The notes beneath the pieces are model-generated. The model had not been told where the DNA came from and did no database searches. It saw nothing but the letters and a program-made list of their open reading frames with translations. Below, in pieces: positions 10,022 through 20,200 of a stretch of DNA of 64,000 nt. The first letter of the stretch is position 1, and every line of letters starts with the position of its first letter. Source of the stretch: Pinus tabuliformis (lineage: Eukaryota; Streptophyta; Pinopsida; Pinales; Pinaceae); assembly GCA_031772625.1 (NCBI GenBank), contig CM062808.1, positions 474,793,655 through 474,857,654 on the forward strand. Reading direction: 5' to 3'. Made by a program: the position numbers and the translations under genes.

Positions 10022-10316
10022 TGTTAAATACTGAGGAGGGGGTCAATTAGTATTTAGGATAATTTTAAACTTTTATGCTAATTTATATTCAACATTAAAA
10101 CTTGGCATTCACTATGTGAGAAACCATTAACAAATCATAACAATATCCATATGAATCAACACAAGCACACGCATCATGAGCAACAAACACATGAGACACA
10201 AAGGTTTAACATGGAAACCCTTCCAAGAGAAAAACCACAAAATCTTGTTTGCTATTTGATTTAAGTATGAGCTCCTAATCTATTACATCAATTTTATTTG
10301 TGAGCCACCACTCAAA

Positions 10317-10510
10317 GGAAGCACCAACTCCCTTTGATTGTTTGTTAGAACCCGCTAGAAGGAAGCACCAACTCCATTCTTCTGCGGACACCTGATTAGC
10401 TTACCACGAAGCACCAACTTCATGGATTTATGAAAGCACCTACTTGTAGGAGGCACCAACCCCTAAGTTCTCCTTAGATACCCACTAGATCGAAGTACCA
10501 ACTCCCTGGT
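10317..10510 (+). repeat. Dispersed GAAGCACCAACTCC motif, about 40-bp spacing
   Basis: Copies or variants lie near 10318, 10361, 10399, 10460 and 10493. The spacing is irregular and the flanks differ, so this is a degenerate short tandem array inside R3. Confidence 0.6.
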
Positions 10511-10929
10511 TTGCAAGCTCCAACCCACACTCAATAAGGAACTAATGTTCATTGTCCTTGGCACTCATTTTTCCTTGTTTCAACTCTTTGTTCTTCTTTA
10601 CACCCTCTTATTTACTCAACCCGCACAACATTCTAGTTTTTTCTCACTCTACTGCAGCAACGCACATATACACAGCTCTGGGCTCTCTGATGTCAACAAC
10701 ATACACTCAACTCTCAGCGTCATTTATTCCAATGTATCTCTTGGCCTCTCACAGGAGCAGATGCACACGCTTGGCCTCCATTTTTGCACTGGCACACTCT
10801 CGGCCTCCCTTTGCAGTAGCCTCACACACTTAGAGCTCTCCACTAAGCTCTAACAACAATGTTGGAATCCCTTGTTGTTTGAATACCAATATTGGTTTTT
10901 TTCAACTGCCACACAATGGTCGATGTCAT

Positions 10930-11345
10930 CCCTAGAGTAAAACACACTACTCGAGAGTGTACTCTGCACATGGCTCTCCTTCTTGCTGTAGTGTCTGATA
11001 TATGGAAACTGTAGCTAAATTAATGCTGAGAAAGAGCTTTGTTCACTCAACCACTGCAACCACATTAAATGACAGAATGGATACCTAATCATTTCTTCAT
11101 GTTGGGAATTAATTCTTAGTTCATTTGTGTGCTCCAACAAGGCTCTACATGCTTCTTAATTTCCCAAAGGGCTCAAATTGTACTTCAAACATGGCTCTCT
11201 CGATCTGAGGTGAGATCTTTCTGCATTCGGTAATCTCTTTCATTTAATTTTTCATGATGTGCAAGGAAGAAAAAAGGAGGGATGTTGTCTCTGTAGTCAA
11301 ACACATTGCCCGAGAGTGTACTCTATGCATGGCTCTCCTTGTTGT
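10930..11345 (+). repeat. Diverged duplication of about 358 bp spacing
   Basis: AAACACACTACTCGAGAGTG followed by CATGGCTCTCCTTCTTG (near 10940) returns as AAACACATTGCCCGAGAGTG with CATGGCTCTCCTTGTTG (near 11297). It is an old tandem duplication in R3. Confidence 0.6.
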
Positions 11346-12559
11346 AGCATGCAAGTAAGAATAGAGAAAAATTTCTTTTGTTCAAGACAAACTCCATTAA
11401 TTCATTCTATGCAATCGTGGCCCTCTTTATTCTTGAGTCAACACTTCTTTGCAGTCGCCATTAATTCGATGACACCAACCTTGCTATGCACATTTACCTG
11501 GCTGCCTTAGGATTTTCCTAATCTAGCTATGGCCATGGAAAATTATGCCACATTTTCCTAAGAGTTGTCGAATCATTCAAACTCCACAAAAGTAGGAATA
11601 TGGTGTGTTGCCACATATGGCATCCCCGCCAAAGATGGAGGACTTCTCCCAAAGTTGTCGTCTCATCCATCCAAGTGTCTAAGCACCTTATCAAAGGCCC
11701 AAAGCCTTTTTAATCTACCACTACCAACATAAGCTTTGTGGCTTCTTTTTATTTAATTAAGAGACTCACTACCAAATTCGTCAAAATTCCTTAACACCTT
11801 TCCCCTGGCACCTTTACTTGTTTCCCTCCATTGGACCAAATGTTGTGACCTCCAACTAGGCCTCTAGGTGCTAGAATTCTTTATTGGACTGAGGGGGCTT
11901 AATTTCCCTTATAATCTTCCTCACCCCTAGTTATGATCTTCCACGCAAACTGGGCCACACTCATATCCATATGTTGCTACCCCAAAGCCCGAAAATTCTT
12001 TAAAATGAAATGCATACACCTTCCGGGTACTTGCTTCCAGGTATAGAACTGACTTCAAGACTCTTTAGCTTTGAAAACCTCCAGGATGGCCCACTTTCCA
12101 CCTATCGACTTATTGTAATGAAGACCTCTGTCTGTCATCCCCACTGGAAATTCCTGACTCTCGATTAAAATTGCTTCAAGGATTTCAACCTTTCAGGTAA
12201 TCTCCATTACATGTTTGGTTGATTAATGGTTCTATCAATTGTTGTTCCTGCTAGCCCGGATCCAGACTTTCCTGTGTCACTTATTAATAAAGTTTTGGGC
12301 ATCCGAAATTATGGACAATCTTCGCTAAGGAGCTCCACTATAGTTGGAAAAACCGCCAAATTAGCATGCCACTAAAGAGTCTCTTAGCTAATTTTGGCAC
12401 TCCAAATATGACTTTGGAGATCCTGACTTTGACTGTCAATAACTTTTGAGGCAGGAGATTATTTGCAGAATTCCACATACCATTGGAAAGCTTTTTCCGA
12501 GCACAATCCAAGCATGACATTTCCAAGAGTATTTGAGCTGAAATATAGAAGTAGAAATT

Positions 12560-12880
12560 CCTCCAAAACCTGAGTGTCCCTAATCGTCATAGGTACAATA
12601 TTTTAGTTTCTTACCTCATCCTGCTACTATGATGGTTCTCCACTAGAGACTGTAGCAACTATGGGACTCCCCCTGAACTTGACACACTATGCACATCAAT
12701 GCCAATTTGGTTTACATCAATTCCAACACAAATGCCTCCAAATCCTGGGTCTCCCTAACCGTCAAAGGTACAAAATTTTAGCTTCTTACATCATCCTGTT
12801 AATATGATGGTTCTCTACCAAAGACTGCAGCAACCATGGGACTCCCCTTGAGCCTGACACACTATTCACACCAATGGTTC
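12560..12880 (+). repeat. Tandem duplication, 175-bp period
   Basis: CCTCCAAAACCTGAGTG at 12560 and CCTCCAAATCCTGGGTC at 12735 begin two copies. They share TACAAnATTTTAGnTTCTTAC, ATGATGGTTCTC and GGGACTCCCC. Identity is about 85 percent by eye. Confidence 0.8.
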
Positions 12881-12903
12881 CCTAGTTGACATTAATGCCA
12901 ACA

Positions 12904-14021
12904 TATTGAACGCCACGAACCATTTAGACAAATCCAACTACGCAATAATAGAAAACCACACATTTGCAATGGATAGTCAAAGAGGAGGACGAGAGGTAGT
13001 GGGAATTGAGAATGAACTTAAGGGATGTTTGGAAGAAATTGTTTTCTATAATATGTTTTTTGTGTGTGCAAGTGTAACTAGAATTTGGAATCTTGGAAAT
13101 GGAAATGAACAACCTTTCCATAAATCTAGTAGAAGATTGGGCTTGCAAACTATGTACCTTGGAGATTAATGAAGGAAGGTGGGAGAGAATCTTGCATAGA
13201 GCATTGTCGAGAAAAAGGAGGGCTACATAGAATGTAAAGTTGCTTCATGCAAACATTTTTTTTCATCATGACCAAGAAGAAGTGAAGACCAAAGGATTTC
13301 TTGGGAAGGTGGAAAATTTGGAAATGTAATTGAAGACAACCTAAATGCCGCATAAGAAGTGGGCAAGGTTCGAGGACTCAAGGATATATTCTTACAGTCA
13401 TAGGGCAACATGTAAGGAATTGGTTGCATGCTTACACACCAAGCAAGGAGGTGACTGTGTTTAAAGATAGAAGAGTTCCACTTTAACCCAATGGAAATAT
13501 GGGAAATGGAAGTAGCTGAGGAGTTATGTATTATAACTTCTGCAAATTAGCAAGTCAAGAAATTGGAGATTAATGCGCAATACCATTTGAGATGGAGGAA
13601 ACAAATGATAAGAATGGTGGAGGCACAAAGAAGTGCAGATAAAGAATGTATGGAGTAGGATTTCAAAGGCCTTGAAACCTTAAGGAACCTTGGTATAAGT
13701 GGAAGTTGTCTTGTGAAGAGGAAAACTTCCCAATTCAAAGAAGAAATGGTCAACAACCAAAAAAAAGTGAAAATGGTAGAGTTAAAGACAAATATTCCCA
13801 AGTGGAGATGGATCAACCACAATAAGAGGCATATGGTTAAAGAAGAACATTGGAGCAAGATGATTGTATGTAGGAAAAATAAAACATGACATCCTAGAAG
13901 ACTGAGGCAACAATATAGCCATGCATGTGGACTGCAACAACATTTCATCTGGGATCCAAGAGGCTTCAACAATTGAAGACATATGACTAAGAGGTCATAT
14001 CTTTTTTTCACTTGGGGAGTA
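12904..14021 (+). pseudogene. Worn retroelement interior (unclassified)
   Basis: The plus strand gives broken frames with charged, Lys/Glu-rich stretches (for example RWRKQMIRMVEAQRSADKE near 13580 and VKMVELKTNIPKWRWINHN near 13765). It ends in the purine tract CTTGGGGAG followed by TATGATGCAGG, which looks like a polypurine tract and LTR start. I could not place it in a family. The long minus-strand frame at 13547-14035 has no recognisable content and is not called. Confidence 0.3.
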
Positions 14022-14800
14022 TGATGCAGGAGCATTAACCACTAAGAATTCGTTTTCCTTAGGCTCAAAAAATGGGCATGTAAATTCTTGAGGGATAGCA
14101 TATTTCCCTCATATTTGTAAAATCTTAATGTTGAGACAAGTTCTTGATTCCAGGTTTATGCGTTGTTGGCTTAGTGGATGAGTTGGGGCAATTGGGCCTT
14201 TCCAATTGTAACGAGTCATAGTCGAGCTGTTAGGGAGTTAGAGTAGGGACATGCGTAAGTAGTCTAGTCCAACTTATGTGTCCTTATGGGACAACCATAA
14301 TTTTTTTGTTATGGTGGATTCTAGAATAGGCTAGGTATGGCCTTTCGAGAGGCTTGTTGGCAGGAAAACTCTCTTAGGTTGTTAGGAAATGTCTCATGTA
14401 AATGTATATGTACATATATGTGTTCTATAGAGATTTGTAGGTGTGGTTATTGGTTGGGAGGATATAGGAGGATATGAAGCTTGGATAGAGCTCGAGATTT
14501 AGAGTATTGCTTGAACATGGTTGTGAGGTCTTAGGAAATAAGCCATCAAACACCTCCCCTATAAATACGTTTTTTGAATTAATAGAAATATGGATTGTTT
14601 AGTCTTCATTTGTGGTTTATTCTTTTGCCTGCATAACTATATTGAAATCCCATATGTGGTCAAGGTGAACTCTGCGAATTCTATGAGAATGTTTAAATCC
14701 ATGCATTTATTTGATGATGGAATGATTGCCTTAGTGTGAGTTAGCCACAAGAGGGATTCATGAGAGCAGATTCCTTTTAAACCTGGTTTTCTCGACCCTT
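14022..14800 (+). mobile_element. LTR-like sequence (left end from polypurine tract, right end unknown)
   Basis: It begins TGATGCAGGAGC after CTTGGGGAGTA. It has a TATA-like CCTATAAATACG near 14558 and a polyadenylation-like AATTAATAGAAAT near 14577, as expected for an LTR. No second copy is in the window, so this rests on composition and signals only. Confidence 0.3.
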
Positions 14801-16160
14801 AGAGTAATATTGCAACAACGAGTAATTTGGATATTGTCCATTTCTTTGTTTAATGCAAAAATTTCGGCTTTGAATGGTGACAGTGTTGAACCATCATAAC
14901 AATGAAAGTTGGGCAAAATTTGGAGTTATGGCCAAATTCACGTCGATTAACAAGGTTGGAGGATGAGGAAACATCCCTATCAACTTGTTGTAAAGTGCAA
15001 TGTTGGATTGTAGGTAGTGCCAACATTGTGTTGTTAACGAAAGGACCCATTGCGACAGTGGTGGGAGAAAAGGAAAAATTAGCAGGCCCTTTTGGCGGCG
15101 TGCATCAAGAAATAGCTATTTATTAACACTAAATTTTCCATTATAGAACTCGTTAGATGGAGGAGTCGGGACCAAACCCTAATCAAGCCTTGAAGTTGTC
15201 GTACATTTTACATTTGGGTGAGAACCTTGACTATGCTTGACTAAGCTACTTAGGTCTGTTGTTCGAGTCAACTAGTGAATCTCGTGGACAGAGTATTTAG
15301 ACCCCGACTATTTGACTCATCGCTTGCCGTCAAACATGGTAGAATCTCAATCGTTGGTTTTTGCAAAGTAGCCAAGGCTCGTTGTGGTCCTCCCTGTTAG
15401 ATGGAAATTGTACACTTGGTCAAGGATACTTGGCGTGGACTCAAGTGGAGCCCTAGCTTGAGAATTCACGGAAGGTATTAGGGATTTTATTCAAGAGGAG
15501 GAAGTGAGTGTATTAGCTATTGGACACATTGGCCTAGGAGATAGAGCACCAAACTCATAACTCGTCCAAAGCTGAAGGAGGTGAAGATCTTTTTATGTTG
15601 TGCAAGATGGAATGATGTGTCGAAATTTTGAATTAATTGGGTGAGCATTGGGTTGTATCATTGGAGTTTCATTTATTTAAGTTAAATTGGGAAGTAAATT
15701 GAAAAAGGTATCCATGGTCACCTTTCCTGTGTTACTTCATTTCATGCCACATAGAAAATATTTTCAAAACTATGTTCAAGGTAATTTTGGAAAAGTTTAT
15801 TTGGGTGACAAAAACTATAATATTGAAAATAAAAGATAAAAATATTATAGAATGGAAACCAATGGTTAAAAAAAATTCATCTTGAGAACAAATAAATAAT
15901 TTTAAAAATAAAACACGTTCTTGACCATAAGAAAATAATTGTATAGTCTTTGTATGAAAAGAATCGGAGTGGACTTGAGATAGAAAATAAAATGGGTCTA
16001 TAGTGAATTGAATGAGCATTCCTTGAAGCATTTTATAAAAAATGACTTGGAGCATCAGCTAATCATTTAATCTTAGTCTAGTAAATTTTGTAATTTTGTT
16101 AAAAAATTTATACACATTTTAGGTAATCCATCAACATTAGCAGACATTTGAATTCACTTA
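14801..16160. other. No recognisable feature
   Basis: Mixed-composition DNA to about 15700, then AT-rich DNA to 16160. Short frames on both strands (such as 14902-15126 and 15732-16055) show no known motif. This separates the retroelement remnants from the TNL promoter region. Confidence 0.3.
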
Positions 16161-16379
16161 AAAATAAAGGCCCACATGGTTGAGATAACACCTTTATGTT
16201 GTGTAAATACATGGTGGAGCGCTGAGGTGGACGGGCACCGGCGACAAAGATTGAGGTTGATAACACAACATTATTTCGATCAGTGGAGAATCGCTACAAA
16301 AATCGATGCTCACTCGGTAGATAACTTGGTGTCGTTATATGTTACTGACGACATTTTGTTGGTGTGAACTTTTGTCGTG

Positions 16380-16791
16380 TAACATGCCACATAGGATGGG
16401 CTGAACATTTATGTCGTGTAAAATACAAGTTGACTTTTTATGGAGCAACATAATCGCCAACGCCTAATACACGTCATATGGCCGAGGCATCGGTAACTAA
16501 TATACGTCGATGACAAATGCGTGGGGTCCATCTGACTCTTACCTTTTAGTTGAATGCGTGTGGGTTAATTGAAAATTCTATGGTCCAGTTGTTAAACTAC
16601 CGTTGAATATTTAATGAACGTTTAACTGCCAATAAAACACAGGTCAAGGTATAGCTCTCGAAAACCAATCTTCCACACAGTTTCAGAACAATTGCTCAGC
16701 GCTTTTAAAATCCAAACTCGTTTCTTCCTCTGCAAATTTGCGTCCACAGCACCGACGATTACTACCTTTTATTTCTGTTTTCCAGTTGGCA
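16380..16791 (+). promoter_or_regulatory. Putative TNL promoter and 5' UTR
   Basis: There is no strong TATA box; the best AT stretch is TTTTAAAAT near 16702. One W-box core, TTGACT, lies near 16431, and WRKY factors bind such cores at defence genes (established). The related phrases TTATGTYGTGTAAA and TTTTGTCGTGTAAC recur near 16195, 16370 and 16408. The transcription start cannot be fixed from sequence. Confidence 0.3.
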
Positions 16792-17279
16792 ATGGCCGCA
16801 TCCACCTCCACTTCTGGGGCTGCTAATCCCAACTACAAATCCTACCAAATTTTCATAAACCATCGCGGGGTCGATGTGAAGGACACCTTCGCCAGGCCTC
16901 TCTACCTTCGCCTTCACGAGAAAGGATTGAAGGTTTTTCTGGATGACGAGGAGATGCAACAGGGATACCAAATTTCTTCTCAATTAGAACACGCTATTAG
17001 AACCGCCTCAGTCCATGTGGCGATCTTCTCTCGTCGATATGCTGAATCATGTTGGTGCCTGAACGAGCTGGTGATGATGTTACACTCAAATGCTCCCGTA
17101 ATACCTGTGTTTTACGGTGTCAAGCCCGCTGATGTTCGGTGGATGCTGGGTCCATATGGTGAAGCCCTAGCAACTCAAGAAAGGAAGGGGCGATATGATC
17201 CCAATATTATTGAAAATTGGAGAATTGCTCTTCATCAAATTGCAAATAACTGCGGTTTCGAGCTGGAGACGTCCAATGG
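16792..17279 (+). other. TNL exon 1: TIR domain
   Basis: It encodes residues 1-162 plus two bases. YQIFINHRGVDVK begins the TIR fold, VFLDDEEMQQG is the BB-loop region, and SRRYAESCWCLNELVMM carries the conserved catalytic Glu. The exon ends CCAATGG|GTAAGAA. The Ser-His pair common in angiosperm TIRs after the first helix is not seen here, as in other gymnosperm receptors that begin FINHRG (recollection). Confidence 0.88.
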
Positions 17280-20200
17280 GTAAGAACTCAACCTTCTCTA
17301 TCAATATGAGTGTGTTTTATATTGGATAAAATAGAGCCTTTTTTTCTCACTAGGTCTACTTATTTTGTCTTAATAACTAGGGAGCCGTTGGTGGTGGAGC
17401 TGCTAGATAAGGTGGTTGAACGTCTGTCAGGAATGGTCACAAAGGCAAAGTTGTATGTGGCCGAATATCCAACGGGTTTGGATTGCAAGCTCAAAGATTT
17501 CGAGGATACAGTGCTGTTCCGGAAAGAGCAAAGCGGGGAGCCTCAGATCGTGGGGATTGTGGGTTTAGGTGGCGTTGGAAAGACAACGTTGGCGAAAAAA
17601 TTCTTTAATAGAAAGAAATCAGATTATAATAGATCATGCTTTTTATCTGACGTCAGAGATCATGCAGCTAATAGGTCTTTAAATGTGTTGCAGAGTCAAC
17701 TTCTTAGGAGCTTAGTTGGCTTGGATAAGCAGGTAAACATAAACAGTATTGATGAAGGTAAAGGGATGCTCATAGAGCCTCTCAAGTCATTTGACGCTCT
17801 AATAACCTTAGATGATGTAGACCATGCCGATCAGGTGAAGGCACTTTTGCCAATTCAAACTTGTGATGTCAATTCAAGAAAATTAATAGTGATTACATCC
17901 AGAGATATAGATGTTTTCAGAAGCTTAAGATTAGAAAAGTCATCGATCTATAAGCTATCTGGGCTTACTAGACAACAATCCCAGGAGCTCTTCTGCTCCC
18001 ATGCCTTCAACCAACCTCATCCTCTCCGAGGGTTTGAATGTTTGGTACATAAGTTTTTAGACTGTTGTAATGGATTGCCATTATCTTTAAAAGTAGTTGG
18101 GGCTCTTCTTTATGGCAAAGAAACATCTCAGTGGAGAGACGAATTGGAGAGTCTTCAGCAGATACTTCCCAATGAGATATATAAGACATTTATACTAAGT
18201 TATAAGTCACTCAACCAAGAGGAACAAGAAATATTTTTAGATATTGCATGCTTTTTTATAGGTGAAGACAGGGATTCAGCAATAAGGTTATGGAACGGAT
18301 CAGGCTGGAGAGGAAACAGGGGATTTCTCAACCTACAAAACAAGTCACTTGTGGAAGTGGACTCTTGGAATTTTATACGCATGCACGACCATTTAAGAGA
18401 TGTCGGGAGGCAAGTTGCCTCGTCTTCGTCGCCGTGTCGTCTGTGGCGCTCCAGGGCAAAGAACGTCAATGATAATTTGTCACACCAGTCATCTGTAAGT
18501 GTTCAGTAATTCAATTTGTCACACCAGTCATCTGTAAGTGTTCATTAATTCAATCCTTTATAGATTATTCAATAAAAATCTGGGACAGTTTTTGATTGAT
18601 TATTCATTAAAAGGTTGGGATCATTTCTTGAATGAACCAGTAATAGCGATCGTTTTTTTCAACAATGGACAGGAAATAACTGTAAGGGGAATTTGGATGG
18701 TTCGTGGGGAATATAATGGTCATGATGAAGATGATGTATTTGGCGCTATTGATACTGAAAATGTTGTGTTAAAACGCAAGTTAAGGAGGTTGCAAATTCT
18801 TCATATTGAAGGTTCTCTACGCATTTTGAAGAACGCGGAATTACCAAATCTACTGTGGCTTAGCTGGGAAAAATGTCCTCACTCTTCCCTGCCTTTGTGG
18901 GTTACCATGAAGACATTAAGGGTCTTACGACTGTCCCATGGCGAATTGAACACATTATGGCATTGTGAAGGCGAATCACAGGTAAATAGAAATGTGTTGT
19001 GTTCACGTTTGTAGCTGTACTAACATTTGTGTTCAGAAGGAATTCAAAGGTTACCCAGATAAAAATCATGATTTTTTTTAATGGTTGTAACGAGTCAACA
19101 TTTTGCTTTTCAGCCACCTCTGCAGTTGCCCATATGTTTGGAAGAGTTGAGAGCATATGAATGTGTGAAGTTGAAGCACATACGAGAGTTGGCCGGGGCC
19201 ACAAATCTTAGACACCTAGATATTTCTGGGTGCTCTGATTTAGAAGAGCTACCGAGTTTGAAAACATTGGTATCGTTGGAGAAGTTGAAGGCACATCGCT
19301 GTCAGAAGCTCAAAAGCATACAGGGGCTGGCCCACTCTACAAAACTTAGATCGCTAGATGTTTCTGGGTGCTCTCAGTTAGAAGAGCTGCCCAGTTTGGA
19401 AAAGGTGGTATCTTTGCAGGAGTTGCGGGCAGACGGATGTGAGAAGCTGAAGAGAATATCGGCTCAGGGGACAAAGCTTAAATCCCTAGATGTTTGTTGG
19501 TGCTTTGAGTTAGAAGAGCTGCTCAATATGGAAACATTGGTTTCTTTGGAGGAGTTGCGGGCACACCGATGTGAGAAGCTGAAGAGCATATGGGGGTCTG
19601 CGCTCACGACAAAGCTTAGATACCTAGATGTTTCAGGGTGCTCTCAGTTAGAACAGTTGCCCAGTATGGAAACACTGGTATGTTTGGAGGAGTTGCGGGC
19701 ATACCGATGCGTGAAGTTGAAGAACATACAGGGGTCATTGCAGGCGATCAAGCTTAGATTCATAGATGTTTCTTGGTGCTCTGAGTTAATAGAGCTGCCA
19801 CCTATGGAAACACTTGTATCTTTGGAGGAGTTGCGGGCAAAAGGATGTGCGAAGTTGAAGAGGATACAGGGGTCTAGGCAAGCGACAAAGCTCAGATACT
19901 TAGATGTTTCTGGGTGCTCTGAATTAGTGGAGCTTCCAACTATGGAAATATTGGTATCTTTGGAGGAGCTGCGGGCACACCGATGTGAGAAACTGAAGAG
20001 CATACGAGGAACAGCGCAGGCAGCAGCAAAGCTTAGATTCCTAGATGTTTCTTGTTGCTTTGAGTTAGAAGAGCTTCCAAGCATGGAATTACTGGTGTCT
20101 TTGGAGGAGTTGTGGGCACATCGATGTGAGCAGTTGAAGAGCATACGGGCCTTGGCCCCGGTTTCAAAGCTTAGATACATGGATGTTTCTAGGTGCTCTG

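Larger units (their letters stand above)
10022..12903 (-). mobile_element. R3: degenerate SIRE-like copia LTR, probably solo (boundaries by analogy)
   Basis: The left end TGTTAAATACTGAGGAGGGGG resembles the end of the R4 LTRs (TGTTGGAAATAATACTGAG, then GGGAGGGGG). The right end ATTAATGCCAACA resembles their other end (CATAATGCCAACA). About 180 bases in, a GGTTTAACATGGAAACCC block corresponds to the GGTGGAAACCC block of R4. No clean target duplication is seen (AACAA left, TATTG right), so the extent is tentative. It contains no coding frame, a series of GAAGCACCAACTCC-like motifs at 10317-10510, and two internal duplications. Confidence 0.42.

Noticed and set aside
13547-14035. 162-codon minus-strand frame
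   Set aside because: Hydrophobic, low-information reading with no known motif, opposite sequence that looks like a worn plus-strand retroelement.
2314-14800. R1 LTR (2314) and LTR-like sequence (14022) as the two LTRs of one element
   Set aside because: Both follow purine tracts, but I see no sequence similarity between them beyond TATA-like signals.
16738-16791. Upstream extension of the TNL frame (18 residues before the chosen Met)
   Set aside because: It begins on TTG, not ATG. The ATG at 16792 has a good context and fits usual TNL N-termini.
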